Shown in pieces: positions 49,738 through 58,269 of a DNA stretch of 64,000 bases (position 1 is its first letter; each line of letters starts with the position of its first letter). The translations under genes and the position numbers were made by a program. The stretch covers positions 312,330 to 376,329 of the forward strand of contig NZ_AOHO01000068.1 of the NCBI RefSeq assembly GCF_000342005.1. The letters are read 5' to 3'. The notes beneath the pieces were generated by a model, which had not been told where the DNA came from, made no database searches, and saw only the letters and a program-made list of their open reading frames with translations. The stretch is from Amycolatopsis decaplanina DSM 44594. Lineage in GTDB: Bacteria; Actinomycetota; Actinomycetes; Mycobacteriales; Pseudonocardiaceae.

Positions 49738-50723
49738 ACACCCGCACCCGCGTCCTGATCGCCGTCACCGGAGTACTCACGCTGGCCGCGGCCGCCGTGA
49801 TCTACGTCGGGGTGGCGGGCGCGCGCAACCAGGACACCGCGTCGGCGGGTAGCAGCGACGCCGTCACCCTCGAAGGCCCGCGGTTGCTGTTCCGCAGCAC
49901 CGCCGACGCCGACCGCGGGCACGTGTCCAGTGTCAGCGCGGCCGATCCCGGCGGAGCACGGGCGGTGTCGACCGTGTCGTGCAGCCGGGTCTACGCGGCG
50001 GGCGGCACCGGGATCTGCCTGCGCCCGGAGACCGGGCTGACCACCTACCAGCTGGCCGTGCTCGACAGCCGCCTCGCGGTGACGCAGGAGATCCCGCTGG
50101 TCGGGCTGCCCAACCGGGCGCGGGTTTCGTCCGACGGGCGGCGGCTGGCGTGGACGGTGTTCGTCACCGGCGACTCCTACAACGGCGGCCGGTTCTCCAC
50201 CCGCGCCGGCACCCTCGACCTCGCCACCGGCGACGTCGAGGGCACGCTCGAGGACTTCGCCGCGACCGTGGACGGGAAGCCGTACAAGGTGGCCGACTTC
50301 AACTTCTGGGGCGTCACCTTCACCCGGCAGCCGAACCGGTTCTACGCCACCATGTCGACCGGCTCCCACCGGTACCTCGTCGAAGGCGACTCGAAGGCCC
50401 GGACCGTGAGGACGCTGCGGGACAACGTCGAATGCCCGTCCCTCTCCCCCGACGAGACCCGCATCGCCTACAAGGCCGCCATCGACGGCGATCCCGCCAA
50501 GGGCTGGCGGGTCTCGGTGCTCGACCTCGCGAGCGGCACCGTGACGCCGCTGGCCGAGACCCGGAACGTCGACGACCAGCCCGCCTGGCTCGACGACCGC
50601 ACCGTCGCCTACGCCCTTCCCCGCACGCAAGGCCATTCCGACGTCTGGGCCGTTGCCGCCGACGGCACCGGAACGCCGCGGCTGCTCATCCCGGAGGCCG
50701 AGTCGCCCGCCGCGCTGCCGTGA
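49734..50723 (+). CDS. membrane-anchored TolB/WD40-like beta-propeller protein
   Basis: 329 residues from GTG 49734. One N-terminal membrane segment ('VLIAVTGVLTLAAAAVIYVG'), then repeats of the TolB/PD40 type: 'SSDGRRLAWTVF', 'PSLSPDETRIAYKAAIDGDP', 'DDQPAWLDDRTVAYALPRTQ' and 'SDVWAVAADGTG'. Probably an extracytoplasmic propeller partner of the MFS protein. No catalytic residues recognised. The function of this pair in actinomycetes is not known to me. Confidence 0.85.
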   Translation: MNTRTRVLIAVTGVLTLAAAAVIYVGVAGARNQDTASAGSSDAVTLEGPRLLFRSTADADRGHVSSVSAADPGGARAVSTVSCSRVYAAGGTGICLRPETGLTTYQLAVLDSRLAVTQEIPLVGLPNRARVSSDGRRLAWTVFVTGDSYNGGRFSTRAGTLDLATGDVEGTLEDFAATVDGKPYKVADFNFWGVTFTRQPNRFYATMSTGSHRYLVEGDSKARTVRTLRDNVECPSLSPDETRIAYKAAIDGDPAKGWRVSVLDLASGTVTPLAETRNVDDQPAWLDDRTVAYALPRTQGHSDVWAVAADGTGTPRLLIPEAESPAALP

Positions 50724-50765
50724 CACACGCGGAGGTCGAGTTCACCCGCTGCGCGGATGTCCTCG

Positions 50766-50771
50766 TAGGAT
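50766..50771 (+). promoter_or_regulatory. -10 element of a probable leaderless promoter for the VanZ-like gene
   Basis: TAGGAT at 50766-50771, nine bases before ATG 50781, with a weak TTCACC 19 bases further upstream. There is no Shine-Dalgarno sequence in the interval. Confidence 0.45.
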
Positions 50772-50780
50772 CGGCCCGCC

Positions 50781-51293
50781 ATGATCACGAACTTCCTGCT
50801 CGACCACTCCGCCCTCGTGCCGGTGGCGATCCTCCTGGTCGCGCTCGTCTGCGCCGTCCTGGGTCGCCTGTTCGCGGACAGGCGGCGGATCCTGTGGGCG
50901 CTCGCCGGGATGTCCCTGGTGCCGGTCATCGCCTTGACGCTGGTCCCCACCGGCCGGGCGATCGACGAGGTCCTGTGCACCGTCCAGTTCTCCTTGCCGA
51001 CGCTCGGCGCGGTGGAACTCCTGGCCAACGTCGCGCTGTTCCTGCCTCCGGTCTGCTTCGCCGCGCTGGCGTCCCTGCGCCCGCTGACGATGCTCGCGGC
51101 GGGCTCGGCGCTGTCCGCGGTGGTCGAGACCCTGCAGGCGCTCGTGCCCGCGATCGGCCGGGCCTGCGACACCAACGACTGGCTGATGAACACCATCGGC
51201 GCGGTCCTCGGCGCTCTCCTCGCGGCGGGCACGACCCGGCTGGTGAACCGCCGCGCTCAGTCCGGCAGTTCGACAGGCGCGATCTCGTCATAG
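50781..51293 (+). CDS. VanZ-like membrane protein
   Basis: 170 residues with four hydrophobic segments. The VanZ-family signature lies in the third to fourth helix region: 'VVETLQALVPAIGRACDTND' followed by 'WLMNTIGAVLGALLAAG'. VanZ proteins give low-level teicoplanin tolerance in enterococci; in actinomycetes the family is widespread with unknown roles. Its 3' end overlaps the convergent davB gene by 37 bases. Confidence 0.9.
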   Translation: MITNFLLDHSALVPVAILLVALVCAVLGRLFADRRRILWALAGMSLVPVIALTLVPTGRAIDEVLCTVQFSLPTLGAVELLANVALFLPPVCFAALASLRPLTMLAAGSALSAVVETLQALVPAIGRACDTNDWLMNTIGAVLGALLAAGTTRLVNRRAQSGSSTGAISS

Positions 51294-52948
51294 ACGTCGC
51301 CCGGTCCCGGGTTCGCCGGATCCGTCTCACCGCCGAAGTGGTGCAGGACGCCCCACACCGCGTTGAGCGCCGTATGGACGGCGCCTTCGGCCCAGCCCGC
51401 CGTCCATGAGACGTCGTCGCCCGCGAGGAAGAGACCGCGGTGACGCTCCTCGAGCCCGTCCTGCTTGAAATGGGTGAACAGCCGGTGCTGGTAGCGGTAG
51501 TGACCGGGCAGGTTGGCCTTGAACGCGCCCATGAAATGCGGTTCGGCCTCCCAGGACACGGTCACCGGATCGCCGATGATGTGCCGCCGGACGTCGACGC
51601 CCGGATAGATCTCCCGCAGCGACTGCAGCATCACCTCGACCCGCTCGGAGACCGAAAGCGGCAGCCATTTCAGCGAATCGTCGGCCCAGGTGTAGGACAG
51701 GCAGATCACCGCGGGCGCGTCCGGGTCGTCGCCGAGCAGGTAGGTGCCGCGCGGCATGCGGTCGGTCAGCGTCATGCTCATCGTGTCGCGGCCGGTCTCC
51801 GGGTCCTTGTCCAGCCAGAAGGGCCGGTCGACCGGGACGAAGACCTTCGAGGACTCCATGTAGTGCGTACGCTCGATCGCCGTCCAGTGATCGATCGGGA
51901 ACAGCGCCTCGTCGCATTCGATCTTCGACAGCAGCATCCAGCTCTGCGCGGTGAACACCGCCGCCGGATAGGTGCGAATGCGGCCTTCGGTGTCGGTCAC
52001 CGTGATGTTGTTCGGCGCGGTGCGGTGCAGCCGGGCGACGCCGGGGTTCGGGCTTCCGCCGTGGAGCGAGCTCAAACTCGTTCCCGCGGGCCAGAACGCG
52101 ATGTCCTCGGGCGCGTGTTCCCACAACCGCGACGGAAGCTGCCTGCTGCCGCCGACGATGCTGCGGTGCTCGTCGTCCGCTCCGGTGTAGACCACCCGCA
52201 GGATCTCCAGGATGGAGTTCGGGAAGTCGGTGTCCCAGCCGCCGGTCCCGAAGCCGACCTGTCCGAAGATCTCGCGGTCGCGGAAGGAGGCGAACGCGGG
52301 CGAGTCGCAAAGGAAGCCGTAGAAGGTCTGGTTGTCCAGCCGCGGCACGAGTTCGTTCCACAGCCGCTTGATCGTCTTCACGTCGCGGTCGCGGATCGCC
52401 TTCTGCATCTCGGTGAACGCGGCCTGCTCGGACAGCGTGCTGTCCCAGGCGGCCGCGACCTTGCCGAAGACGGCGGGAAGTTCGTCCGCCGTCCGCGCGT
52501 AGTGGCTCTCCCCCTTGAGGTCGACGACGGTGCTCGGCGTGCCCGGCGCCAGCGGGTTCGGGAAGGGCGTCGTCTCCAAGCCGACCTTGTCGATGTAGTG
52601 GAAGAGCGCGGTCGACGCCGGCGGGAAGCGCATCGCGCCCATCTCCGCGACGACGTCGTCCGGGCAGCCGGGGAAGTTCACCGTGCGCAGGCGGCCGCCG
52701 ATCTCGGCGATCTCGTACACGACCGGACGCAGACCGAGTTTCATCAGCTCGTACGCGGTGACGATGCCCGAGAGGCCGCCGCCGATCACCGCCACCTCGG
52801 TGCCGTGGCGATCGGCCGGAAGGGAGCCGAGCCCAGCGGGGTGCGCGAGGAAATCGTCGTAGGCGAACGGGAAATCGGGGCCGAACATGGTGATCGGACG
52901 GCCCGCCGGTTCGTCGTGGTGGATCGCGGTCGGGAGAGCGGAGGTCAT
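51257..52948 (-). CDS. davB: L-lysine 2-monooxygenase-like flavin amine oxidase
   Basis: 563 residues. N-terminal 'ITMFGPDFPFAYDDFLAHPA' leads directly into the FAD motif 'EVAVIGGGLSGIVTAYELMK'. Other matches to Pseudomonas DavB as I remember it: 'EIFGQVGFGTGGWDTDFPNS', 'DKDPETGRDTMSMTLTDRMP', 'WEAEPHFMGAFKANLPGHYR' and 'LFLAGDDVSWTAGWAEGAVH', ending 'GPGDVYDEIAPVELPD'. DavB oxidatively decarboxylates L-lysine to 5-aminovaleramide. The ATGA overlap with the amidase gene davA supports this over the related tryptophan or phenylalanine monooxygenases, though other amino acids are not excluded. Confidence 0.88.
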   Translation of the reverse strand: MTSALPTAIHHDEPAGRPITMFGPDFPFAYDDFLAHPAGLGSLPADRHGTEVAVIGGGLSGIVTAYELMKLGLRPVVYEIAEIGGRLRTVNFPGCPDDVVAEMGAMRFPPASTALFHYIDKVGLETTPFPNPLAPGTPSTVVDLKGESHYARTADELPAVFGKVAAAWDSTLSEQAAFTEMQKAIRDRDVKTIKRLWNELVPRLDNQTFYGFLCDSPAFASFRDREIFGQVGFGTGGWDTDFPNSILEILRVVYTGADDEHRSIVGGSRQLPSRLWEHAPEDIAFWPAGTSLSSLHGGSPNPGVARLHRTAPNNITVTDTEGRIRTYPAAVFTAQSWMLLSKIECDEALFPIDHWTAIERTHYMESSKVFVPVDRPFWLDKDPETGRDTMSMTLTDRMPRGTYLLGDDPDAPAVICLSYTWADDSLKWLPLSVSERVEVMLQSLREIYPGVDVRRHIIGDPVTVSWEAEPHFMGAFKANLPGHYRYQHRLFTHFKQDGLEERHRGLFLAGDDVSWTAGWAEGAVHTALNAVWGVLHHFGGETDPANPGPGDVYDEIAPVELPD

Positions 52949-53700
52949 GCGGAAAGTCCTCGGTACAGATCGGGCCGTCGGTCGGCCAGGTGGGTGTTCT
53001 CCAGCCGCGACGCGACGAGCGCGTCACGGGTGACTTCGGCGCTGATCAGCTCCGGACCGGCGCCCGCGCGGGCGAGCACTTCGCCGGTCGGGGCGACGAC
53101 GCAGGATCGGCCGCAGTAGGTCAGTTCCTGTTCGGTGTCGCAGCGGTTCGCGTAGGCGACGAACAGCTGGCTTTCGTAGGCGCGGGCGGGCACCAGCGTG
53201 TCGGCGACCAATTCGTACGGGCTCATCAGCGCGGTCGGCACCACGAGCAGTTCGGTCCCCGCCAGCGCGTGCGCCCGCACCAGTTCGGGGAACTCGACGT
53301 CGTAGCAGATCAGCAGGCCGATCCGGAGGCCGTCGAGCTCGGCCTGCACGACCGCCTCGGTGCCCGGCTCGAACCAGTCGCGGTCGATGTCGCCGAACAG
53401 ATGCGTCTTGCGGTAGTTCGCCAGACGCTGTCCGCCGGGGCCGATCAGCTGGACGCTGTTGTACACGCGGCCACCGTCGGACTCGGGGTATCCGTAAACC
53501 AGTGCGACGCCGGTTTCCCTTGCCAGCACGGACATCCGGGCCGCCGTCGGACCGTCGGCCGGTTCGGCGAGCTCGTGGGAGCGGGCGCCGATGTGGTAGC
53601 CGGTGGTGATCATCTCGGCGGCGATCACGAGATCGGCGCCCGATGCCGCGACGGCGGACGGCAGCTCGGCATACGAGCCCTGATGGACGACGATCTTCAT
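52945..53700 (-). CDS. davA: 5-aminovaleramidase-like carbon-nitrogen hydrolase
   Basis: 251 residues, nitrilase-superfamily amidase with Glu29 ('VIAAEMITTGYHIG'), Lys98 ('NYRKTHLFGDIDR') and Cys132 ('GLLICYDVEFPEL'). 'VYGYPESDGGRVYNSVQLIG' and 'ALMSPYELVADTLVPARAYE' agree with DavA-type enzymes. It would hydrolyse 5-aminovaleramide to 5-aminovalerate, the second step of the lysine delta-aminovalerate route. First gene of the two-gene operon. The later steps (DavT, DavD) are not in the window. Confidence 0.87.
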   Translation of the reverse strand: MKIVVHQGSYAELPSAVAASGADLVIAAEMITTGYHIGARSHELAEPADGPTAARMSVLARETGVALVYGYPESDGGRVYNSVQLIGPGGQRLANYRKTHLFGDIDRDWFEPGTEAVVQAELDGLRIGLLICYDVEFPELVRAHALAGTELLVVPTALMSPYELVADTLVPARAYESQLFVAYANRCDTEQELTYCGRSCVVAPTGEVLARAGAGPELISAEVTRDALVASRLENTHLADRRPDLYRGLSA

Positions 53701-53729
53701 GCCGACGACGATATCCGCCGTTTTGATGC

Positions 53730-53793
53730 GCCAATAAGGACGAATCGTTGCGCAAAATATTGGCAGACCATCGAGTCAGTGCAGCATGCTGCA
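53730..53793. promoter_or_regulatory. inverted repeats upstream of davAB
   Basis: The A+T-richer gap 53701-53818 contains GCCAATA (53731) with its complement TATTGGC ending near 53764, separated by 21 bases and enclosing TTGCGCAA, and a perfect 14-base palindrome TGCAGCATGCTGCA at 53780-53793. Spaced, degenerate palindromes like these are typical of Lrp/AsnC-type regulators of amino acid catabolism, but no such gene is adjacent. Confidence 0.5.
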
Positions 53794-53818
53794 ATTCAGC
53801 GGCGATTTGTTGTCTGGA

Positions 53819-55855
53819 TCACCCGCCCGGCGGCGGCTCCTCCACGTGGTCGTCCGCCCAGCCGAGCGCCTCGGTGATCGCCTTCTCCGCGATGGCCGAC
53901 ATCGTCGACATGTAGGTACCGCTGACGTGGTTGTCGTCGAGGTAGACGAGCACGTTGCCGATCACCGGCGGGCAGACCTCGGCCGTGCAGAAGTAGTCGC
54001 TGAAATCGAGGAACCGCACGTTCGGCGGGAGATCCGGCAGCGCCGCATAGGGCGGCTCGGCGGCGTAGAGGTCGTAGCGGGGCGTGGCGCACTCGGGCGC
54101 CTCCGCTCCGCGGCTCTCGACACACGCCGACGGCGACTGGCCGAAGCGCGGGTTGTCCCGCACCGCCAGCACCGGGACGCCCGCTTCGTCGACCTTCCGC
54201 CACTGGGCGATGTAGCCGGCGGGAACCCGTTCCTCGACACCTGGCTTGACGTCCCTGGTGCCGATGGTCAGTACCGCGTCCGGCCGGGTGGTGACGATCT
54301 CGTCCACCACGGCGGTGTTCCAGTCGACGCAGGACTGATCGCCCGGCACCGCGTCGGAGTCGGTGGAGAAGGGGCAGCCGCCACGCAGGATCGACGTCAC
54401 TTCCCAGTTCTTCTTTTCGGCGACCGGGAGCAGGGCGCCGAGGAACTGCCCGGCGTGCGAGTCGCCGGCGACCACGATCCGGCGGGCGGGATGCCCCGAG
54501 GTCTGCGAGGTGCAGACCTCGAGGCCGTCGTTGCGCGGGGACATGCCGCACCGGGCCGGGTCGATCCCTGCCCAGTCTTCGGACACCGCGACGAACGACG
54601 GGACGAGCGCGGCGTCGGCGGCGCCCCAGTAGGTGAACCCTTCGGTGTGCGCGAGCGCGCCGGGGTGGTCGGGATCGTCGACCGCGATCGCGTAGTTTTC
54701 CGCCTGGCTCACGCTCACCCACTGCCAGGCGCCTGTCGCGGCGAGCACGGCCGCGAGCGTCGCGACTCCGAACCGGTAGGCGCCCCAACGGTTCTTCACG
54801 CCGATCGCGGACACGCGGATCGGCTTCTCGACCAGGTGATGGGTCAGCACCGCGAGAACGAACGCCAGCGCGATGATCACCGCGCCGCCGCGCAGGCCGA
54901 CCTCTTCCCGGTCACGGGCGACGAGGTAGAACACCAGGACCGGCCAGTGCCAGAGGTAGAGCGCGTAGCTGAGGTCGCCCAGGTACTTCAGCGGACGGCT
55001 GCCGAGGAAGCGATCCGCGCCGCCGGAGAACGCGGTGTCGCCCGCGAGGATCACCAGCGCCGCCGACAGTGTCGGCCACAGCGCGAGATAGCCGGGAAAG
55101 ACCGCCCCGACCTGGAGGACCAGCCCGCAGGACACGAGCCCGGCGACCCCGGCCCAGCCGAACACGACACGCGCCGGCCGGGGCACCGGAACCCGGTCGA
55201 GGAGCAAGGCGAGCAGACCCCCGAGCGCGAACTCCCACACCCGCGTCAACGAATCGAAGTACGCCAGCGGCTGATCGACCGCGGTCAGCCACACCGAGTA
55301 GGCCAGCGACACCGCGAACACCGCGCCGAGAACGCCGAGAAGCATCGGCCGGACGTTCCGGCCCGCCTTCTTGGCGATCAGCAGCACCAGGCCGACCAGC
55401 AGCGGCCAGACCACGTAGAACTGCCCCTGGATCGACAGCGACCAGAAATGCTGGACCACGCTGGCCGAGTCGTGCTGCGCGAAGTAGTCGGTGGAATCCG
55501 CCGCCAGCTGCCAGTTCTCCAGGTACAGGGCGGAGGCGACGACCTCCTTGATCGTCTGGAACCAGCGGTTCTGCGGCAACAGCACCATGCTCACCGCGAC
55601 GATCAGCAGCAGCACGGTGAGCGCGGCCGGGAACAGCCGTTTGATCATCCGGCCCCACATCGGCCGGTACTCGATCTTCCCGCGCGCCGCCGCGCGGTAG
55701 AGCTGACCGGTGACGAGGAACCCGGAGATCAGGAAGAACGCGTCGACGCCGCCGGAAATCCGGCCGAGCCACACGTGGTAGACGACCACCAGCACACACG
55801 CCAGCGCCCGCAATCCCTGGATCTCCGGGCGGAACCGCCGCTCCGTCTCCCGCAC
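53819..55855 (-). CDS. OatA-like membrane acyltransferase with SGNH domain
   Basis: 678 residues. N-terminal acyltransferase-3 domain with about ten membrane helices: 'FRPEIQGLRALACVLVVVYH', 'VDAFFLISGFLVTG', 'YLGDLSYALYLWHWPVLVFY'. After residue about 400, an extracytoplasmic SGNH-type domain has 'RIVVAGDSHAGQF' (Ser nucleophile) and 'YLDDNHVSGTYMS' (Asp/His). This two-domain form O-acylates peptidoglycan, polysaccharide or other envelope components. No adjacent glycan genes identify the acceptor. Confidence 0.93.
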   Translation of the reverse strand: MRETERRFRPEIQGLRALACVLVVVYHVWLGRISGGVDAFFLISGFLVTGQLYRAAARGKIEYRPMWGRMIKRLFPAALTVLLLIVAVSMVLLPQNRWFQTIKEVVASALYLENWQLAADSTDYFAQHDSASVVQHFWSLSIQGQFYVVWPLLVGLVLLIAKKAGRNVRPMLLGVLGAVFAVSLAYSVWLTAVDQPLAYFDSLTRVWEFALGGLLALLLDRVPVPRPARVVFGWAGVAGLVSCGLVLQVGAVFPGYLALWPTLSAALVILAGDTAFSGGADRFLGSRPLKYLGDLSYALYLWHWPVLVFYLVARDREEVGLRGGAVIIALAFVLAVLTHHLVEKPIRVSAIGVKNRWGAYRFGVATLAAVLAATGAWQWVSVSQAENYAIAVDDPDHPGALAHTEGFTYWGAADAALVPSFVAVSEDWAGIDPARCGMSPRNDGLEVCTSQTSGHPARRIVVAGDSHAGQFLGALLPVAEKKNWEVTSILRGGCPFSTDSDAVPGDQSCVDWNTAVVDEIVTTRPDAVLTIGTRDVKPGVEERVPAGYIAQWRKVDEAGVPVLAVRDNPRFGQSPSACVESRGAEAPECATPRYDLYAAEPPYAALPDLPPNVRFLDFSDYFCTAEVCPPVIGNVLVYLDDNHVSGTYMSTMSAIAEKAITEALGWADDHVEEPPPGG

Positions 55856-55995
55856 ACAACCACCACCATGATCACCGGCCGCCGACGGACGGGGACCCTA
55901 CGGCAGGAAGCTGTGAGCGAGCTTAGGTTCGGATGATCGGATGACCGCGGACAGGTATGGGGCGGCCCCACGCCCTCGCGCCGGCCTTACGGAAA

Positions 55996-56458
55996 TGTCC
56001 TGAAGGCCACCCTTGGGACGATGAACGTCTCAAAGGGACCCTTCAGGACACCACCCCGGGTCGACATCGGGGCTGGTCCCGTGGGTAAGGGCGGTTCTAT
56101 TGAGGGGTGAGACAAAGGTGTCGAGTCGCGGACACCCGAACGGCATCTGCGGCCCCAGACACACCAGCAGTCACAGCGGTCCCGCGCGAAGGCCGCGCGC
56201 GGTACATGATGGCCCCCTTCCTTGCGCCAGGCGCAAGGAAGGGGGCCATCATGTACTTGCCGACCTGCACGAGGGCGACGATCCCAGCGGGTATCGGGAC
56301 CGTCCATGAAGGAATTAGGACACCCAACGTCCCCCATCCTCCGTTGATCATGTCTCTGCAACCCAAACCCGGCGGCCGACACCGCGGCACCAAGACGGGG
56401 TCAGGTCCGGCAGGCAAGCAAACACCGGTCCGCCAGAACCGTCCTTACCACTCACGAG
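55996..56458. repeat. island of dispersed palindromes and repeats
   Basis: The 614-base gap 55856-56469 has no gene but at least five repeat units in a row: an imperfect hairpin at 55996-56020/56026-56050; a single arm of the outer repeat of 44189-44462 (about 56080-56110, TTCTATTGAGGGGTGAGAC); the 31-base flank shared with 31812-31842 (56162-56192); a perfect 27+1+27 palindrome (56202-56256); repeat F (56306-56333 and 56368-56383); and a half copy of family A (56437-56458). This looks like an accumulation site for the elements. Confidence 0.75.
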
Positions 56459-56469
56459 AGGTACGAGGC

Positions 56470-57033
56470 TCAGGTCGACTTCTGGCCGTCGATGCTCTCG
56501 CGCAGGATGTCGGCGTGGCCGGCGTGCTGCGCGGTCTCGGCGATGACGTGCGCCAGCACCCGGCGCACGCTGCGCACCGCGCCCGGCGGGTTCCAGGGCG
56601 CCTCCGGCAGCGGATGCGTGGCCGACAGGTCCGGAATCGACGAGACGATCTCCTTCGTCCTCGCGGCCACCTGCTCGTATCGCGCGAGGATCCCAGCCAG
56701 GGTGTCGCCGGGCAGCATCCTGAAGTTGTTCTGGTGGTCGATCGCCCACTGCGGGAACTCGCGGGCGGTCCCGGCGCCGATGTCGGCCCAGGTGACGCCT
56801 TCCGGCAGGTCGTAGGCCATCGCGGACGGGCCTTCGACCACGAAACGCAGCCACATCTCCTCGATCGAGGTGACGTGTTTGATCAGTCCTCCGAGGCTCA
56901 GCTCGCTGACCGTCGGATGCGCGTCGAGCTGCTCGTCCGTGAGCCCCTGGACGGTGGCGGTCAGCGCCGCGCGGATGGTGTCGAGGGCTTCGAGCAGATC
57001 GGCGCGCTCGGCGTCGAGGATGGTGGCAATCAT
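56470..57033 (-). CDS. DinB/DUF664-like protein
   Basis: 187 residues from ATG 57033 (GGAGGG upstream). Four-helix DinB-type pattern: 'ERADLLEALDTIRAALTATV', 'LSLGGLIKHVTSIEEMWLRF', 'SVRRVLAHVIAETAQHAGHA' and 'DILRESIDGQ'. The His residues in 'HVTS' and 'ETAQHAGHAD' are those that bind a metal in mycothiol- or bacillithiol-dependent DinB enzymes. Likely a thiol-dependent transferase or hydrolase; substrate unknown. Divergent from the WYL regulator. Confidence 0.88.
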   Translation of the reverse strand: MIATILDAERADLLEALDTIRAALTATVQGLTDEQLDAHPTVSELSLGGLIKHVTSIEEMWLRFVVEGPSAMAYDLPEGVTWADIGAGTAREFPQWAIDHQNNFRMLPGDTLAGILARYEQVAARTKEIVSSIPDLSATHPLPEAPWNPPGAVRSVRRVLAHVIAETAQHAGHADILRESIDGQKST

Positions 57034-57125
57034 CGGGCCCTCCGTGTTGTCGTTTTCTGGCACACGACGACCTTCGCAGGGGTAGAGGACAGGTTGTGGC
57101 CGCTACTCGGGGCATCATGGAAAAC

Positions 57126-58085
57126 ATGCCGAAGACCTCCGCGCGCCTGCTGTCGATGCTCTCGTTGCTGCAGGCCCGCCGCGACTGGCCGGGAGCGCTG
57201 CTGGCCGAGCGGCTGGACATCAGCCCACGCACGGTGCGGCGCGACGTCGACAGGCTTCGCGAACTCGGGTACCCCATCGCGACCATCAAGGGTCCCGACG
57301 GCGGGTACCGGCTCGACGCCGGGTCCGAACTGCCGCCGCTGCTGTTCGACGACGACCAGGCGGTCGCGCTGGCGGTCGCGCTCCAGATCGCCACCACCAG
57401 CGGCGCGGGGATCGAGGAGGCGGCGATGCGGGCGCTGCACACCGTCCGGCAGGTGATGCCCTCGCGACTGCGGCGCCGGATCGACACGCTGCGGGTCACC
57501 GCCGTGGAATCGCCCGCGAGCCGAGCGGATCCCCGCGTCGACGGCGACGTCCTGCTCGCGCTCGGCGCGGCCGTGCACGCCCGCGAGATCCTGCGGTTCG
57601 ACTACGCCGGAGCTTTCCCGCCGCGCCGGGTGGAACCGCATCACCTCGTCACCTGGCACGGCCGCTGGTATCTCGTCGCCTGGGACCTCGATCGCGCGGA
57701 CTGGCGCACCTTCCGGGCCGACCGGATCTCCCCTCGCACACCGGCCGGTCCGCGGTTCACGCCGCGTGAACTGCCGGCCCCCGATGTCGCCACCTTCGTC
57801 GCGAGCCGGTTCCGTGGCTCGTCCGAGTCCGGCGAGTGGTCATGCCGCGGGGAGGTCGTCCTCGATCTCCCCGCGGCCACGGTGTCCCACTACGTCCGCG
57901 ATGGTGTGGTGGAAGAACTCGGGCCGGATCGGTGCCGTCTGGTGCTGGGGTCGTGGTCGTGGGCCGGGCTCGCGGCGAGTATCGGCCGGTTCGACGCCGA
58001 CATCGAGGTCGTCGGGCCTCCCGAACTGCGGGAGGCTTTCGCCGTCCTGGCCCGTCGTTATGCGAAAGCGGCCGGGACCCGCTGA
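57126..58085 (+). CDS. WYL-domain transcriptional regulator (DeoR-type HTH)
   Basis: 319 residues from ATG 57126; ATG 57117 is an in-frame alternative. N-terminal HTH 'LAERLDISPRTVRRDVDRLR' with 'LGYPIATIKGPDGGYRLDAG', a linker, then the WYL domain 'PHHLVTWHGRWYLVAWDLDR' and 'WRTFRADRISPRTPAGPRF', and the WCX C-terminal extension. It likely controls itself and the divergent DinB-like gene. The ligand is unknown; WYL domains often bind nucleic acid or nucleotides. Confidence 0.92.
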   Translation: MPKTSARLLSMLSLLQARRDWPGALLAERLDISPRTVRRDVDRLRELGYPIATIKGPDGGYRLDAGSELPPLLFDDDQAVALAVALQIATTSGAGIEEAAMRALHTVRQVMPSRLRRRIDTLRVTAVESPASRADPRVDGDVLLALGAAVHAREILRFDYAGAFPPRRVEPHHLVTWHGRWYLVAWDLDRADWRTFRADRISPRTPAGPRFTPRELPAPDVATFVASRFRGSSESGEWSCRGEVVLDLPAATVSHYVRDGVVEELGPDRCRLVLGSWSWAGLAASIGRFDADIEVVGPPELREAFAVLARRYAKAAGTR

Positions 58086-58103
58086 ACACGGATACGACGC
58101 CGG

Positions 58104-58215
58104 GACCGCCCAGGGTCTGGGGACGGTTCCCGGCGCCGTCGACCGCCCAGGGTCCGGAGGCGGTACCCCCGGCGCCAGGACCGCCCAGGGTCTGGAGGCG
58201 GTACCCGGCGCCGAG
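58104..58215. repeat. three tandem copies of a 37-38 bp unit
   Basis: Copies at 58104-58140, 58141-58178 and 58179-58215, each beginning GACCGCCCAGGGTC and ending CCGGCGCCG or similar. Each copy folds with ACCGCC pairing to GGCGGT. Between the convergent WYL and monooxygenase gene ends, so a terminator role is plausible. Confidence 0.8.
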
Positions 58216-58269
58216 TCTCGGTGACACTCCTCGGCATCCGCGAGTTGGCGCTGACCCGTGCCGGGCCCC

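Noticed and set aside
58104..58215. Regular repeats considered as a small CRISPR array
   Set aside because: The three units are directly adjacent with no unique spacers, and no cas genes are present.
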